From Kluyvera cryocrescens NBRC 102467 (GTDB lineage Bacteria > Pseudomonadota > Gammaproteobacteria > Enterobacterales > Enterobacteriaceae): a stretch of 64,000 nt of DNA. Shown here piece by piece: positions 11,378 through 24,156 of this stretch. Below the pieces are notes generated by a model that ran no database searches, was not told where the DNA came from, and saw only the letters and a list, made by a program, of their open reading frames with translations. The translations under genes were made by a program, and so were the position numbers. Each line of letters starts with the position of its first letter. Position 1 is the first letter of the stretch. Location: assembly GCF_001571285.1 (NCBI RefSeq), contig NZ_BCTM01000009.1, positions 62,001-126,000 on the forward strand. Direction: 5' to 3'.

Positions 11378-11410
11378 AAATTTCAGTGCGTTATTGCTTC
11401 TAATATTCTT

Positions 11411-11445
11411 AAAGCCCCATCGATCTCAACGATGGGGCTTTTTGC
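11411..11445 (+). terminator. Rho-independent terminator of mlaFEDCB
   Basis: AAAGCCCCATCG pairs with CGATGGGGCTTT across a seven-base loop and is followed by a T run. It sits 34 bases after mlaB. Confidence 0.9.
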
Positions 11446-11514
11446 TTGTTTAAGACTGCGCCACTTTCCTCTAAGATGTGGGGCTGTTTTCACTCTCTAA
11501 TGAAATGCGAACCT

Positions 11515-11769
11515 ATGGAAAATAATGAAATTCAGACCGTGCTGATGAATGCACTCTCCCTTCAGGAAGTTCTCGTTTCTGGTGATGGCAGTCACTTCCA
11601 GGTGATTGTTGTGGGTGAGATGTTTGATGGCATGAGCCGGGTTAAGAAGCAGCAGACTGTCTACGCCCCGCTGATGGAGTACATTGCGGACAACCGCATT
11701 CATGCCCTGTCGATCAAAGCGTATACCCCGCAGGAGTGGGCGCGCGATCGCAAACTCAACGGTTTTTGA
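11515..11769 (+). CDS. ibaG: BolA-family protein IbaG
   Basis: This 84-residue BolA-like protein matches E. coli IbaG (YrbA) in length and sequence. BolA proteins bind [2Fe-2S] clusters together with monothiol glutaredoxin; IbaG is linked to acid stress. The ATG at 11515 gives the family start MENNEIQ; the frame is open 23 codons further upstream but that part runs into the mla terminator. The gene sits 65 bases before murA. Confidence 0.95.
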   Translation: MENNEIQTVLMNALSLQEVLVSGDGSHFQVIVVGEMFDGMSRVKKQQTVYAPLMEYIADNRIHALSIKAYTPQEWARDRKLNGF

Positions 11770-11819
11770 GCCAGGGGGAAAGTGGAATCACTTTCCCGGT
11801 GGCGAACGTGAATACTTAA

Positions 11820-13094
<1,275 letters not shown>

Positions 13095-13109
13095 TCGCAT
13101 ACGCCAGCA

Positions 13110-13138
13110 AACGCTCTCAGGCTCGTCCTGAGGGCGTT
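13110..13138. terminator. Terminator shared by convergent murA and sfsB
   Basis: AACGC-CTCAGG and CCTGAG-GCGTT form a stem with one mismatch, followed by ATTTT on the plus strand. Its right arm overlaps the sfsB stop codon (13137-13139). Confidence 0.7.
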
Positions 13139-13409
13139 ATTTTCCCTGCTTAGGCTGACGCATCATCTGCGTTCTGTCGATAAACTCATGAGTGACCGGG
13201 TCGTGATAGCGCGATGGCCAGATCACCCACGGTTCAGTCTCCAGTACTTTCGCAATAATCACTTCACCTTTCGGCCATGGGCGCGAGAGCACATTAGCTA
13301 ACGTCGATGAACTCAGGCCATTCTTACGCGATTCTGCGGCCATTGATGTGCCTTTTTTACGCAATCCCGCGATGATATCTGCTGGATGCCAGTCGGTAAA
13401 CGTATCCAT
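13137..13409 (-). CDS. sfsB: Ner-like DNA-binding transcriptional regulator SfsB (Nlp)
   Basis: This 90-residue protein resembles the Mu Ner repressor and matches E. coli SfsB. A helix-turn-helix lies in the middle (SRKNGLSSSTLANVLSRPW). In E. coli it affects maltose gene expression when overproduced, but its real targets are unknown. The ATG at 13409 has a strong GGAGG eight bases upstream. It converges on murA with a terminator overlapping its stop. Confidence 0.93.
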   Translation of the reverse strand: MDTFTDWHPADIIAGLRKKGTSMAAESRKNGLSSSTLANVLSRPWPKGEVIIAKVLETEPWVIWPSRYHDPVTHEFIDRTQMMRQPKQGK

Positions 13410-13570
13410 ACTTCCTCCGTGAAAGCGGTGTTTAAATCGCCATATTGAGCGAAGTCTGTACTGTATCGCGCTTTTCGACAGGATTCTAAAAAGTTCTTGT
13501 AAGTGGTGTTAAATTCAGAAAAAGATAATATTTGGGGCGGAATTAAGACGGTTTAAGACTTTTTGAGAAT

Positions 13571-13593
13571 TTTCCCGCGCAAAGCGCGGGAAA
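13571..13593. terminator. GC-rich hairpin after ispB
   Basis: TTTCCCGCGC and GCGCGGGAAA form a perfect 10-bp stem six bases after the ispB stop. A/T-rich sequence follows on the minus strand but there is no clean U tract, so efficiency is uncertain. Confidence 0.5.
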
Positions 13594-13598
13594 TGGGA

Positions 13599-14570
13599 TT
13601 AACGATCGCGCTGAACGGCGATGTGGGCGAGAGCAATGAGCGCGTCACGCCATTGGCTATCAGGCAGCGGTGCCAGGGCGGCAATCGCTTTATCGGCTTC
13701 TTCTTCAGCACGCTGACGCGTCCATTCCAAAGAACCGCAGGCGGCCATGGCAGCCAGAACAGGTTCAAGCAGATGACGGCCATTACCCTGTTCAATTGCT
13801 CCACGAATCAACAGCGCCTGTTCCGGCGTGCCGTTTCGCATGGCGTGCAGCAGGGGCAGAGTGGGCTTGCCTTCGTTGAGATCGTCGCCGACGTTTTTAC
13901 CCAGCGTTTCGCCATCGGCGCTGTAGTCGAGTAAATCGTCAATCAGCTGGAAAGCGGTACCGAGGTAGCGACCATAGTCCTGTAACCCTTTTTCCTGTTC
14001 TGGGGTACAGTCAGCAAGCAGGCCAGAGCATTGGGCTGCGGCTTCAAACAGGCGCGCCGTTTTGCTGTAAATCACGCGCATGTAGTTTTCTTCGGTAATA
14101 TCTGGGTCGTTGACGTTCATTAACTGGAGCACTTCGCCTTCGGCGATGACGTTCACCGCTTCAGACATCACTTCCAGGACCTTCAGCGAGCCGAGGCTGG
14201 TCATCATCTGGAAGGCGCGCGTGTAGATAAAGTCGCCAACCAGTACGCTTGCCGCATTACCAAAGGCAGCATTGGCTGTGGCTTTGCCGCGACGCATGTC
14301 GGATTCGTCGACGACATCGTCGTGCAGCAGCGTTGCCGTGTGAATAAATTCGATCAGCGCGGCGATGTTGACGTGGGCATTTCCCTGATAGCCAACGGCG
14401 CGAGCGGCTAGCACCGCGATCATCGGACGAATTCGTTTTCCACCGCCGCTGACGATGTAATAACCTAGCTGATTGATTAACTGGACGTCCGAGTTGAGCT
14501 GCTCAAGAATCGTCGCATTAACACCCGCCATATCCTGCGCGGTTAACTCATTGATTTGTTGTAAATTCAT
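13599..14570 (-). CDS. ispB: Octaprenyl diphosphate synthase IspB
   Basis: This 323-residue trans-prenyltransferase elongates FPP with IPP to the C40 side chain of ubiquinone and menaquinone. Both aspartate-rich motifs are visible, DDVVD and DDLLD. The ATG at 14570 matches the E. coli start (MNLQQINELTAQDMAG). A GTG 11 codons upstream is in frame but less likely. The gene is divergent from rplU. Confidence 0.97.
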   Translation of the reverse strand: MNLQQINELTAQDMAGVNATILEQLNSDVQLINQLGYYIVSGGGKRIRPMIAVLAARAVGYQGNAHVNIAALIEFIHTATLLHDDVVDESDMRRGKATANAAFGNAASVLVGDFIYTRAFQMMTSLGSLKVLEVMSEAVNVIAEGEVLQLMNVNDPDITEENYMRVIYSKTARLFEAAAQCSGLLADCTPEQEKGLQDYGRYLGTAFQLIDDLLDYSADGETLGKNVGDDLNEGKPTLPLLHAMRNGTPEQALLIRGAIEQGNGRHLLEPVLAAMAACGSLEWTRQRAEEEADKAIAALAPLPDSQWRDALIALAHIAVQRDR

Positions 14571-14727
14571 CGCAAAAGCCGGGCTTGATGTCCTGTTTAC
14601 CACTTATCCATACGGGATAACGAAGGTTTTACGTTAGCGTTGTGCCTACGATTGTACTGAAAAAACGCCTCAGATAAACGTTGTCGTGCCTGTTGTCTTT
14701 TTTTTCTGCATCTATTGATGGTAGCAC

Positions 14728-14756
14728 TTGTCAAAGGCTCACGTTTTGCGTAATAT
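14728..14756 (+). promoter_or_regulatory. Sigma-70 promoter of rplU-rpmA
   Basis: TTGTCA (14728-14733) and TAATAT (14751-14756) are separated by exactly 17 bases, about 70 bases before the rplU start. Transcription would begin near 14763. Confidence 0.7.
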
Positions 14757-14772
14757 TCGCGCCCTATTGTGA

Positions 14773-15138
<366 letters not shown>

Positions 15139-15157
15139 GTTAAGGGGAGCAGATTAA

Positions 15158-15415
<258 letters not shown>

Positions 15416-15440
15416 GTTTTTCGCGTCCCGGTAACGGATG

Positions 15441-15470
15441 AAAGCCCCGCAACGTGTTGCGGGGCTTTTT
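15441..15470 (+). terminator. Rho-independent terminator after rpmA
   Basis: AAAGCCCCGCAAC pairs with GTTGCGGGGCTTT and is followed by Ts. It separates rplU-rpmA from yhbE-obgE, so the downstream genes need read-through or their own promoter. Confidence 0.92.
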
Positions 15471-15509
15471 ACATTCGACGCCAGGAAAACTCGGGACAGG
15501 GAATCCGGT

Positions 15510-16475
15510 ATGAAGCAGCAGGCGGGTATTGGCATTCTTTTGGCGCTCACAACGGCAATTTGCTGGGGAGCCTTACCGATTGCCATGAAGCAGGTTCTGG
15601 AAGTGATGGAACCGCCTACCATTGTGTTCTACCGCTTTTTGATGGCGAGCTGCGGCCTGGGCCTCATCTTGTCATGGAAGCGCAAACTTCCTCCACTACG
15701 GATTTTCCGCGACCCACGCTGGCTGGTGCTGTTGCTGATCGCCACCGGGGGCCTGTTTGGCAACTTCATTCTGTTTAGCTCATCGCTACAGTATGTCAGC
15801 CCAACGGCGTCGCAGGTGATTGGCCAACTCTCGCCTGTCGGCATGATGGTTGCTAGCGTCTTGATCCTCAAAGAGAAGATGCGCGGCACGCAGATAATCG
15901 GCGCGATCATGCTGATCTGTGGCCTGCTGATGTTTTTCAACACCAGCTTGATAGAAATTTTTACCCGTCTGACTGACTATACCTGGGGCGTTATCTTCGG
16001 GGTCGGGGCGGCGATGGTCTGGGTGAGCTATGGCGTCGCGCAAAAGGTGTTATTGCGGCGGATGGCCTCACAGCAGATCCTCTTTTTATTGTACACTTTA
16101 TGTACGATTGCACTGCTGCCGTTAGCAAAGCCTGAGGTTATCGGGCAACTGAGCGACTGGCAGCTAGCCTGCCTGATCTTTTGTGGTCTGAACACATTGG
16201 TTGGTTATGGGGCGTTGGCGGAAGCCATGGCACGCTGGCAGGCGGCACAGGTAAGCGCATTAGTGACGCTTACTCCCTTGTTTACACTGTTATTTTCAGA
16301 TCTTTTATCAATGGCCTGGCCCGATTTCTTCGCCCGACCGATGTTGAACCTTTTAGGTTACCTCGGTGCGTTTATCGTGGTTGCGGGCGCGATGTATTCC
16401 GCCATTGGTCATCGCCTTTGGGGGCGATGGCGTAAGCGTGAAGCGGTTGTGCCGTTGCCCCGCGCAGGCGAATGA
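15510..16475 (+). CDS. yhbE: EamA-family inner membrane transporter YhbE
   Basis: This 321-residue multi-pass protein consists of two EamA/DMT repeats, each about five helices (residues 1-140 and 150-295). The family exports or imports small metabolites, but the substrate of YhbE is not known. The ATG at 15510 follows AGGGAA and gives the E. coli-like start MKQQAGIG; the longer frame from 15438 runs through the rpmA terminator. It lies 15 bases before obgE. Confidence 0.92.
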   Translation: MKQQAGIGILLALTTAICWGALPIAMKQVLEVMEPPTIVFYRFLMASCGLGLILSWKRKLPPLRIFRDPRWLVLLLIATGGLFGNFILFSSSLQYVSPTASQVIGQLSPVGMMVASVLILKEKMRGTQIIGAIMLICGLLMFFNTSLIEIFTRLTDYTWGVIFGVGAAMVWVSYGVAQKVLLRRMASQQILFLLYTLCTIALLPLAKPEVIGQLSDWQLACLIFCGLNTLVGYGALAEAMARWQAAQVSALVTLTPLFTLLFSDLLSMAWPDFFARPMLNLLGYLGAFIVVAGAMYSAIGHRLWGRWRKREAVVPLPRAGE

Positions 16476-17672
<1,197 letters not shown>

Positions 17673-17679
17673 TCTCATC

Positions 17680-17710
17680 GCCGGATGGTGCTTGCGCTTA
17701 TCCGGCCTAC
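17680..17710. repeat. REP (repetitive extragenic palindrome) element
   Basis: GCCGGAT ... ATCCGGC with the typical GCTTGCGC centre and CTAC tail, the REP consensus of enterobacteria. It lies just after obgE and before the terminator. Confidence 0.75.
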
Positions 17711-17718
17711 AAAATTCA

Positions 17719-17747
17719 ACGGGCCGCATTTGCGGCCCGTTTTTTTA
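17719..17747 (+). terminator. Rho-independent terminator after obgE
   Basis: ACGGGCCGCA and TGCGGCCCGT form a 10-bp stem followed by seven Ts. It lies between convergent obgE and dacB. Confidence 0.92.
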
Positions 17748-17783
17748 TCTCTCTTCCCAGCGCCGCTACGCGGCAAAACGGCA

Positions 17784-19217
17784 TCAGTTATTCTGATAAA
17801 TATCTTTATACAACCGGCTTTCAAAGCGGACTAACGGAATGCGTCGGTTACGCTGATCGGCCGGCGAAACCGCATAGCCTGATAAGTACTGCACAAACGC
17901 CATTCTTTGCCCGCTGGCGGTAGTGATAAAACCAGCGAGGTTGTAGACGCCCTGCAGCGAGCCTGTTTTTGCGGATACTTTCCCGTCAACGCCCGCTTGA
18001 TGAAGGCCCGCACGATACTGTAAAGACCCATCGTGTCCGGCAAGCGGTAACATGGAGATGAAATCCAGCTCATTATCATGCTGAGCGATGTATTGCAGCG
18101 CCTGCATCATAGTAGCGGGGGCAATCAGGTTATGTCGTGACAGCCCGGAACCGTCGGCAATAATGGTATTGCCTAAGTCTACGCCAGCCTGCTGACGCAG
18201 AATCTGACGTACTGCATCAGAACCCGCCCGCCAGGTACCCGGCACGCCGAAACGCGCATGGCCAATCATGCGGAACACGGTATCGGCAATCATGTTGTCC
18301 GATTTTTTTAGCATGATCTTCAGCAAATCGTGAAGCTGTGCGGACTGTTTGCTGGCAATGACCGTGCCCGGTTCGTTCACCTGCGTTTGGCGCAGCAGAG
18401 TGCCGGAATAGGTGATGCCCGCCTGCCTGAGTTCGTCTTTAATAATGGCGCCAGCGTAGCTGGCGCCATCCTGAATAGCGAACGCCAGCGGCAGTGGTTC
18501 AGCACGCTGCGGTAGGCAACCGGTCAGCGTAAAACGATTGAGATCGCCCGGCACCACGTCCAGTTCGCAGTACTGTGCGTCCGGGGAGCCTTTTGCCAGC
18601 GTACGTACCTGGCTGAACATGGTCACTGGATAGTACGAAGCAATGCGGATAAAGGCCATATCATTGGCTTTTTGCGCACTGTAGAGCGAAATGGAGAAGC
18701 AGTTACGGTCGATAATTGCCGCCGCCGGTGGGGCGCTGAAGCACTGCGTCATATCGTTCCACGGCCAGCCCGGCGCTTTATCATGGCTGGCAAATATGGA
18801 GGTATCGATGAGTATATTACCCTCGATTTTTTGCACGCCGGATTTTTTCAGCGTCGCCACCATATTGCGAATATCCTGACGTTTTAGCGTCGGATCGCCG
18901 CCAAATCGTGCAATAAGGTCGCCTTTCAGCGTACCGTCATCCACACTGCCTTTGGTCTCAAGCGTGGTGGTAAAGCGGAAGTCAGGGCCAAGCTGTAACA
19001 GCGCCGCTAGCGCGGTCAGCACCTTTTGGGTACTGGCCGGGAGCGCCATCTGCTGCCCGTGATAATCAATGAGCGGCGCCGGTGCGCCCACTTTCTGCAC
19101 CAAAAGCGCGAGGTTGGCCCCGGCAGGAAGTTGATTGATGTATTCATCAACATTCGCGGCCTGAACGCTAAACGCTATACTGGTAGTCAATCCGATGATA
19201 AATCTGGAAAATCGCAT
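17784..19217 (-). CDS. dacB: D-alanyl-D-alanine carboxypeptidase/endopeptidase PBP4
   Basis: This 477-residue periplasmic class C penicillin-binding protein cleaves D-Ala-D-Ala and meso-DAP-D-Ala cross-links. The signal peptide ends at residue 20 (VQA). Active-site motifs are STQK (Ser62), SDN and KTGS. Length equals that of E. coli PBP4. Loss of dacB activates AmpC in organisms with inducible ampC. The gene converges on obgE. Confidence 0.97.
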   Translation of the reverse strand: MRFSRFIIGLTTSIAFSVQAANVDEYINQLPAGANLALLVQKVGAPAPLIDYHGQQMALPASTQKVLTALAALLQLGPDFRFTTTLETKGSVDDGTLKGDLIARFGGDPTLKRQDIRNMVATLKKSGVQKIEGNILIDTSIFASHDKAPGWPWNDMTQCFSAPPAAAIIDRNCFSISLYSAQKANDMAFIRIASYYPVTMFSQVRTLAKGSPDAQYCELDVVPGDLNRFTLTGCLPQRAEPLPLAFAIQDGASYAGAIIKDELRQAGITYSGTLLRQTQVNEPGTVIASKQSAQLHDLLKIMLKKSDNMIADTVFRMIGHARFGVPGTWRAGSDAVRQILRQQAGVDLGNTIIADGSGLSRHNLIAPATMMQALQYIAQHDNELDFISMLPLAGHDGSLQYRAGLHQAGVDGKVSAKTGSLQGVYNLAGFITTASGQRMAFVQYLSGYAVSPADQRNRRIPLVRFESRLYKDIYQNN

Positions 19218-19314
19218 AATCTCGCGCTAACAACCTGGAAACAAGCCGTCATACTACGGCGCAAAGCCCTGTAAAGTAAACGATGACCCGTAGTGAACTT
19301 CAGGGTAAAATACG

Positions 19315-19371
19315 TATCAAATTAAAAATTACTGCTGACCTGGGGCTTTGCACCCGGGTCGGTTTTCTTTT
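19315..19371 (+). ncRNA. graL: GraL-like small RNA in the greA leader, with attenuator
   Basis: GACCTGGG (19337-19344) pairs with CCCGGGTC (19353-19360), with one G-T pair, and is followed by GGTTTTCTTTT, a clear intrinsic terminator about 100 bases before greA. In E. coli the greA leader produces the GraL RNA by termination at an equivalent position. A TAAAAT -10-like hexamer lies near 19302-19307. The 5' end given is approximate. Confidence 0.6.
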
Positions 19372-19463
19372 GCTTCTGGCCTGGCGTTAATAGCGATACA
19401 GGCGGGCTTAACAGCCGGGGCGGTGTCAACCGCTCCCTACAGGAATGTTTAAGAGGTATAACG

Positions 19464-19940
19464 ATGCAAGCTATTCCGATGACCCTTCGTGGTGCAGAAA
19501 AACTGCGTGAAGAACTGGATTTTCTCAAGTCCGTACGTCGCCCGGAAATCATCGCGTCCATCGCTGAAGCACGCGAGCACGGGGACCTGAAAGAAAATGC
19601 TGAGTACCATGCTGCCCGTGAGCAGCAGGGCTTCTGCGAAGGTCGTATCAAGGATATCGAAGCGAAGCTGTCGAATGCGCAGGTTATCGATATCACCAAA
19701 ATGCCAAATAACGGCCGCGTGATCTTTGGTGCTACCGTGAAGGTGTTGAACCTGGATAACGACGAAGAACAGACCTACCGTATCGTGGGTGATGACGAAG
19801 CTGACTTCAAACAGAATCTGATTTCTGTGAACTCCCCGATTGCTCGCGGTCTTATCGGTAAAGAGCAGGATGACGTTGTCGTTATCCGCACGCCGGGCGG
19901 CGAAGTAGAGTTTGAAATCGTCAAAGTGGATTATCTGTAA
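19464..19940 (+). CDS. greA: Transcript cleavage factor GreA
   Basis: This 158-residue factor enters the RNA polymerase secondary channel and stimulates cleavage of backtracked RNA. The N-terminal coiled coil has the acidic tip [12 protein letters not shown]; the C-terminal FKBP-like domain follows. AGAGG precedes the ATG. Its expression is probably tuned by the attenuator in the leader. Confidence 0.98.
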   Translation: MQAIPMTLRGAEKLREELDFLKSVRRPEIIASIAEAREHGDLKENAEYHAAREQQGFCEGRIKDIEAKLSNAQVIDITKMPNNGRVIFGATVKVLNLDNDEEQTYRIVGDDEADFKQNLISVNSPIARGLIGKEQDDVVVIRTPGGEVEFEIVKVDYL

Positions 19941-19984
19941 GATTTGTTCGACACTCAAAATGTTGATTGAGTGTAAAGATAAGA

Positions 19985-20007
19985 AAAAGGCCGCATAGCG
20001 GCCTTTT
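19985..20007 (+). terminator. Rho-independent terminator after greA
   Basis: AAAAGGCCGC and GCGGCCTTTT form a perfect 10-bp stem with a three-base loop 45 bases after the stop. Confidence 0.85.
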
Positions 20008-20094
20008 ATCAAGCTTGAGAGCGTGGCATGTTGCTAGCCCTCGTGAAGAAAATCCCTCATTTAACACAATGTTGTGTCAGAAATTAGGATATTC

Positions 20095-20388
20095 TTAACG
20101 TGGCAACGAGATTTTGCGTTCTTTACCAGGGCGATAAAGCACCAGCATTTTACCGATGACCTGTACGTTACAGGCGCCGGTTTCGCGCACGATAGCGTCC
20201 ACGATCAAGGTTTTGGTTTCGCGATCTTCCGAGGCGACTTTCACCTTGATAAGTTCATGGTGCTCTAACGCTTGTTCAATCTCGGCCAGTACCCCTTCGG
20301 TCAAACCATTATTGCCAAGCATAACTACTGGCTTGAGCGGATGTGCAAGACCTTTCAGGTGCTGTTTTTGTTTAGTACTCAGATTCAT
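20095..20388 (-). CDS. yhbY: Ribosome assembly RNA-binding protein YhbY
   Basis: This 97-residue CRM-domain protein associates with pre-50S particles. The GxxG loop (GNNG) of the CRM domain is at about residues 25-28. The ATG at 20388 gives the E. coli N-terminus MNLSTKQKQHLKG; the 13-codon upstream extension is not conserved. It is divergent from rlmE. Confidence 0.95.
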   Translation of the reverse strand: MNLSTKQKQHLKGLAHPLKPVVMLGNNGLTEGVLAEIEQALEHHELIKVKVASEDRETKTLIVDAIVRETGACNVQVIGKMLVLYRPGKERKISLPR

Positions 20389-20412
20389 CGTATATTTTTG
20401 CTTACGTTGGGA

Positions 20413-20440
20413 TTGAAAACGGGTCATTCTACCGCCATCT
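20413..20440 (+). promoter_or_regulatory. Candidate sigma-32 (heat-shock) promoter of rlmE-ftsH
   Basis: TTGAAA (20413-20418) followed after 14 bases by CGCCATCT (20433-20440) resembles the sigma-32 pattern CTTGAAA-N13-14-CCCCATNT. E. coli rlmE-ftsH is a heat-shock operon, so position and context agree. Confidence 0.5.
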
Positions 20441-20513
20441 CCCTTATATCGCCAAATGATGCGTAGAAATTTACGCCATAGGCTACGATGAACTGTCCCG
20501 ATGGGAAGGTTAA

Positions 20514-21143
20514 ATGACAGGTAAAAAGCGTTCTGCCAGTTCCAGCCGCTGGCTTCAGGAACACTTTAGCGATAAATATGTTCAAGAGGCACAGAAAAAG
20601 GGGTTACGTTCCCGTGCCTGGTTTAAACTTGATGAAATACAGCAAAGTGACAAACTTTTTAAACCGGGGATGACGGTAGTTGACCTCGGTGCTGCCCCAG
20701 GAGGCTGGTCACAGTATGTGGTCACGCAGATTGGTGGCAAAGGCCGCATCATTGCTTGCGATCTTTTACCTATGGATCCAATCGTTGGTGTGGACTTCCT
20801 TCAGGGCGATTTTCGTGATGAACTCGTGATGAAGGCATTACTGGAACGAGTTGGTGACAGTAAAGTACAAGTTGTCATGTCAGATATGGCACCAAACATG
20901 AGCGGAACGCCGGCGGTTGACATCCCCCGGGCCATGTATCTGGTGGAACTGGCGCTTGAAATGGCTCGTGATGTGTTAGCGCCGGGCGGAAATTTTGTAG
21001 TGAAAGTGTTCCAGGGCGAAGGTTTCGATGAGTATCTAAGGGAAATTCGCTCCCTGTTTACGAAGGTCAAAGTTCGTAAGCCGGACTCTTCGCGTGCGCG
21101 TTCACGCGAAGTGTACATTGTAGCGACCGGGCGAAAACCATAA
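20514..21143 (+). CDS. rlmE: 23S rRNA 2'-O-ribose U2552 methyltransferase RlmE (FtsJ)
   Basis: This 209-residue SAM-dependent enzyme methylates U2552 in the A loop of 23S rRNA, a late 50S maturation step. The catalytic triad is present at the E. coli positions: Lys38, Asp124 (MSDMAPN) and Lys164. The SAM motif is [11 protein letters not shown]. It precedes ftsH in the conserved heat-shock pair. Confidence 0.98.
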   Translation: MTGKKRSASSSRWLQEHFSDKYVQEAQKKGLRSRAWFKLDEIQQSDKLFKPGMTVVDLGAAPGGWSQYVVTQIGGKGRIIACDLLPMDPIVGVDFLQGDFRDELVMKALLERVGDSKVQVVMSDMAPNMSGTPAVDIPRAMYLVELALEMARDVLAPGGNFVVKVFQGEGFDEYLREIRSLFTKVKVRKPDSSRARSREVYIVATGRKP

Positions 21144-21232
21144 CCGACGATTTCAGATGAAAGTTTGAAAGAAACCGGATATAGCGTATCCTGACGCTGT
21201 TTTTAACACAGTTGTAATAAGAGGTTAATCCC

Positions 21233-23176
21233 TTGAGTGACATGGCGAAAAACCTAATACTCTGGCTGGTCATTGCCGTCGTGCTGATGTCAGTATTCCA
21301 GAGCTTTGGGCCCAGCGAATCGAACAGCCACAAGGTGGATTATTCTACCTTCCTGCAAGAGGTCAATAACGATCAGGTTCGCGAAGCGCGTATCAACGGA
21401 CGTGAGATCAACGTTACCAAGAAAGATAGTAACCGTTACACGACCTATATTCCGGTTAACGATCCGAAGCTGCTTGATAACCTGCTGACGAAAAACGTCA
21501 AAGTGGTTGGCGAACCGCCTGAAGAGCCGAGCCTGCTGGCTTCTATCTTCATCTCCTGGTTCCCAATGCTGCTGCTGATCGGTGTCTGGATCTTCTTCAT
21601 GCGTCAGATGCAGGGCGGCGGTGGCAAAGGTGCCATGTCGTTCGGTAAGAGCAAGGCGCGTATGCTGACGGAAGATCAGATCAAAACCACCTTTGCTGAC
21701 GTCGCGGGTTGTGACGAAGCGAAAGAAGAGGTGGCTGAACTGGTTGAATACCTGCGCGAACCGAGCCGCTTCCAGAAGCTGGGCGGTAAAATTCCGAAAG
21801 GCGTCCTGATGGTCGGCCCTCCGGGTACAGGTAAAACCCTGCTGGCGAAGGCCATTGCAGGTGAAGCGAAGGTTCCGTTCTTCACCATTTCCGGTTCTGA
21901 CTTCGTGGAAATGTTCGTCGGTGTTGGTGCATCCCGTGTGCGTGACATGTTCGAACAGGCCAAGAAAGCGGCACCGTGCATCATCTTCATCGATGAAATC
22001 GACGCCGTAGGCCGCCAACGTGGCGCGGGTCTCGGCGGTGGTCACGATGAACGTGAGCAGACGCTGAACCAGATGCTGGTTGAGATGGATGGCTTTGAAG
22101 GTAACGAAGGTATTATCGTTATCGCGGCAACTAACCGCCCAGACGTACTTGACCCAGCGCTGCTGCGTCCAGGTCGTTTCGACCGTCAGGTCGTGGTTGG
22201 TCTGCCAGACGTTCGCGGCCGTGAACAGATTCTGAAAGTGCATATGCGTCGCGTACCGCTGTCCCCGGACATTGACGCGGCGATTATTGCCCGCGGTACG
22301 CCTGGTTTCTCCGGTGCCGATCTGGCGAACCTGGTAAACGAAGCCGCACTGTTTGCCGCTCGCGGTAACAAACGCGTCGTCTCGATGGTTGAATTCGAGA
22401 AAGCGAAAGACAAAATCATGATGGGTGCGGAACGTCGCTCCATGGTGATGACGGAAGCGCAGAAAGAATCGACCGCGTACCACGAAGCTGGCCACGCGAT
22501 TATCGGTCGTCTGGTACCGGAACACGATCCGGTGCATAAAGTGACTATTATTCCGCGCGGCCGTGCGCTGGGTGTGACCTTCTTCCTGCCTGAAGGCGAC
22601 GCGATTAGCGCCAGCCGTCAGAAACTGGAAAGCCAGATTTCAACCCTGTACGGCGGTCGTCTGGCGGAAGAGATTATTTATGGTGTAGAACATGTTTCTA
22701 CCGGTGCGTCGAACGATATTAAAGTGGCGACTAACCTGGCACGTAACATGGTGACCCAATGGGGCTTCTCCGACAAACTCGGTCCGCTGCTGTATGCAGA
22801 GGAAGAGGGCGAAGTATTCCTGGGCCGTTCTGTCGCCAAAGCGAAGCATATGTCCGATGAAACGGCACGTATTATCGACCAGGAAGTGAAAGCGCTGATT
22901 GAACGTAACTACAATCGCGCACGTCAGCTTCTGAACGACAATATGGACATCCTGCACTCGATGAAAGATGCGCTCATGAAATATGAGACCATCGATGCGC
23001 CGCAGATTGATGATCTGATGGCTCGTCGCGATGTGCGTCCACCGGCCGGTTGGGAAGAACCAGGTTCTTCATCCAACAACTCTGGCAGCAACGGTACGCC
23101 GAGTGCACCACGTCCGGTTGATGAACCTCGTGCGCCGGACTCTGGCACCATGTCAGAGCAGTTGGGCGACAAGTAA
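21233..23176 (+). CDS. ftsH: ATP-dependent zinc metalloprotease FtsH
   Basis: This membrane-anchored AAA+ protease degrades LpxC, sigma-32, SecY and other substrates. Two N-terminal transmembrane helices flank a periplasmic domain, followed by Walker A GPPGTGKT, Walker B IIFIDEID, the SRH ([17 protein letters not shown]) and zinc site HEAGH. Two starts are possible: TTG at 21233 (647 residues), which has GAGG eight bases upstream, and ATG at 21242 (644 residues, the common annotation). Shine-Dalgarno spacing favours the TTG. Confidence 0.96.
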   Translation: MSDMAKNLILWLVIAVVLMSVFQSFGPSESNSHKVDYSTFLQEVNNDQVREARINGREINVTKKDSNRYTTYIPVNDPKLLDNLLTKNVKVVGEPPEEPSLLASIFISWFPMLLLIGVWIFFMRQMQGGGGKGAMSFGKSKARMLTEDQIKTTFADVAGCDEAKEEVAELVEYLREPSRFQKLGGKIPKGVLMVGPPGTGKTLLAKAIAGEAKVPFFTISGSDFVEMFVGVGASRVRDMFEQAKKAAPCIIFIDEIDAVGRQRGAGLGGGHDEREQTLNQMLVEMDGFEGNEGIIVIAATNRPDVLDPALLRPGRFDRQVVVGLPDVRGREQILKVHMRRVPLSPDIDAAIIARGTPGFSGADLANLVNEAALFAARGNKRVVSMVEFEKAKDKIMMGAERRSMVMTEAQKESTAYHEAGHAIIGRLVPEHDPVHKVTIIPRGRALGVTFFLPEGDAISASRQKLESQISTLYGGRLAEEIIYGVEHVSTGASNDIKVATNLARNMVTQWGFSDKLGPLLYAEEEGEVFLGRSVAKAKHMSDETARIIDQEVKALIERNYNRARQLLNDNMDILHSMKDALMKYETIDAPQIDDLMARRDVRPPAGWEEPGSSSNNSGSNGTPSAPRPVDEPRAPDSGTMSEQLGDK

Positions 23177-23209
23177 GTTCTCCCTCGTGGATAACTGTGC
23201 TTCACCTAA

Positions 23210-23237
23210 AACCCTGGGGCTTGCCCCGGGGTTTTTT
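23210..23237 (+). terminator. Rho-independent terminator after ftsH
   Basis: AACCCTGGGG and CCCCGGGGTT pair around a CTTG loop and run into Ts. It separates rlmE-ftsH from folP-glmM. Confidence 0.9.
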
Positions 23238-23307
23238 ATACGCGTCATACGGCAACCTGAATGACTGTGCGTATTCATTCTGAAATCAATAACTCAAAGG
23301 ACTCGCT

Positions 23308-24156
23308 ATGAAACTCACCGCCCAGGGCTCCATCCTGGATCTCTCCCATCCACACGTTATGGGGATCCTCAACGTCACGCCGGACTCTTTCTCCGACGGC
23401 GGAACGCATAACACGCTGGTTGAGGCGGTGAAGCATGCCAATTTGATGATTAATGCTGGGGCTACGATCATTGATGTTGGCGGTGAGTCCACCCGGCCCG
23501 GAGCGCTGGATGTCAGCGTTGAGGAAGAGTTGGAGCGGGTTATTCCGGTGGTTGAAGCGATTGCTCAGCGCTTTGAGGTGTGGATTTCTGTTGATACCTC
23601 AAAACCTGAGGTGATCCGCGAATCCGCGCGCGTTGGGGCGCATATCATCAACGATATCCGTTCTCTGAGCGAGCCGGGTGCGCTGGAAGCGGCGGCCGAA
23701 ACCGGCCTGCCGGTCTCGTTGATGCACATGCAGGGCGACCCGAAAACGATGCAGGACGCCCCGAAATATCAGGATGTCTTTGCCGAAGTGAACCAGTATT
23801 TTGTTGACCAAATCGCCCGCTGCGAACGGGCGGGAATCTCAAAAGATAAATTGTTGCTCGACCCGGGGTTCGGTTTCGGTAAAAATCTCTCTCATAACTA
23901 TGCATTACTGGCACGCTTATCAGAATTCCATCATTTTGGACTACCGCTGTTTGTCGGTATGTCGCGCAAGTCGATGATTGGTCAACTGCTTAATGTAGGT
24001 CCGTCGGAACGTTTGAGCGGCAGCCTGGCGTGTGCGGTGATTGCAGCCATGCAGGGCGCGCATATTGTTCGCGTCCACGATGTAAAAGAAACTGTAGAAG
24101 CGATGCGTGTGGTTGAGGCCACCCTGTCTGCGAAGGGAAATAAACGTTATGAGTAA
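23308..24156 (+). CDS. folP: Dihydropteroate synthase FolP
   Basis: This 282-residue TIM-barrel enzyme joins dihydropterin pyrophosphate to p-aminobenzoate in folate synthesis and is the sulfonamide target. Motifs [14 protein letters not shown] and [11 protein letters not shown] mark the pterin site. Length equals that of E. coli FolP. AAAGGA precedes the ATG. It overlaps glmM by 8 bases. Confidence 0.98.
   Translation: MKLTAQGSILDLSHPHVMGILNVTPDSFSDGGTHNTLVEAVKHANLMINAGATIIDVGGESTRPGALDVSVEEELERVIPVVEAIAQRFEVWISVDTSKPEVIRESARVGAHIINDIRSLSEPGALEAAAETGLPVSLMHMQGDPKTMQDAPKYQDVFAEVNQYFVDQIARCERAGISKDKLLLDPGFGFGKNLSHNYALLARLSEFHHFGLPLFVGMSRKSMIGQLLNVGPSERLSGSLACAVIAAMQGAHIVRVHDVKETVEAMRVVEATLSAKGNKRYE

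Noticed and set aside
21290-22537. 415-residue frame antisense to ftsH
   Set aside because: Shadow of ftsH; no conserved motif.
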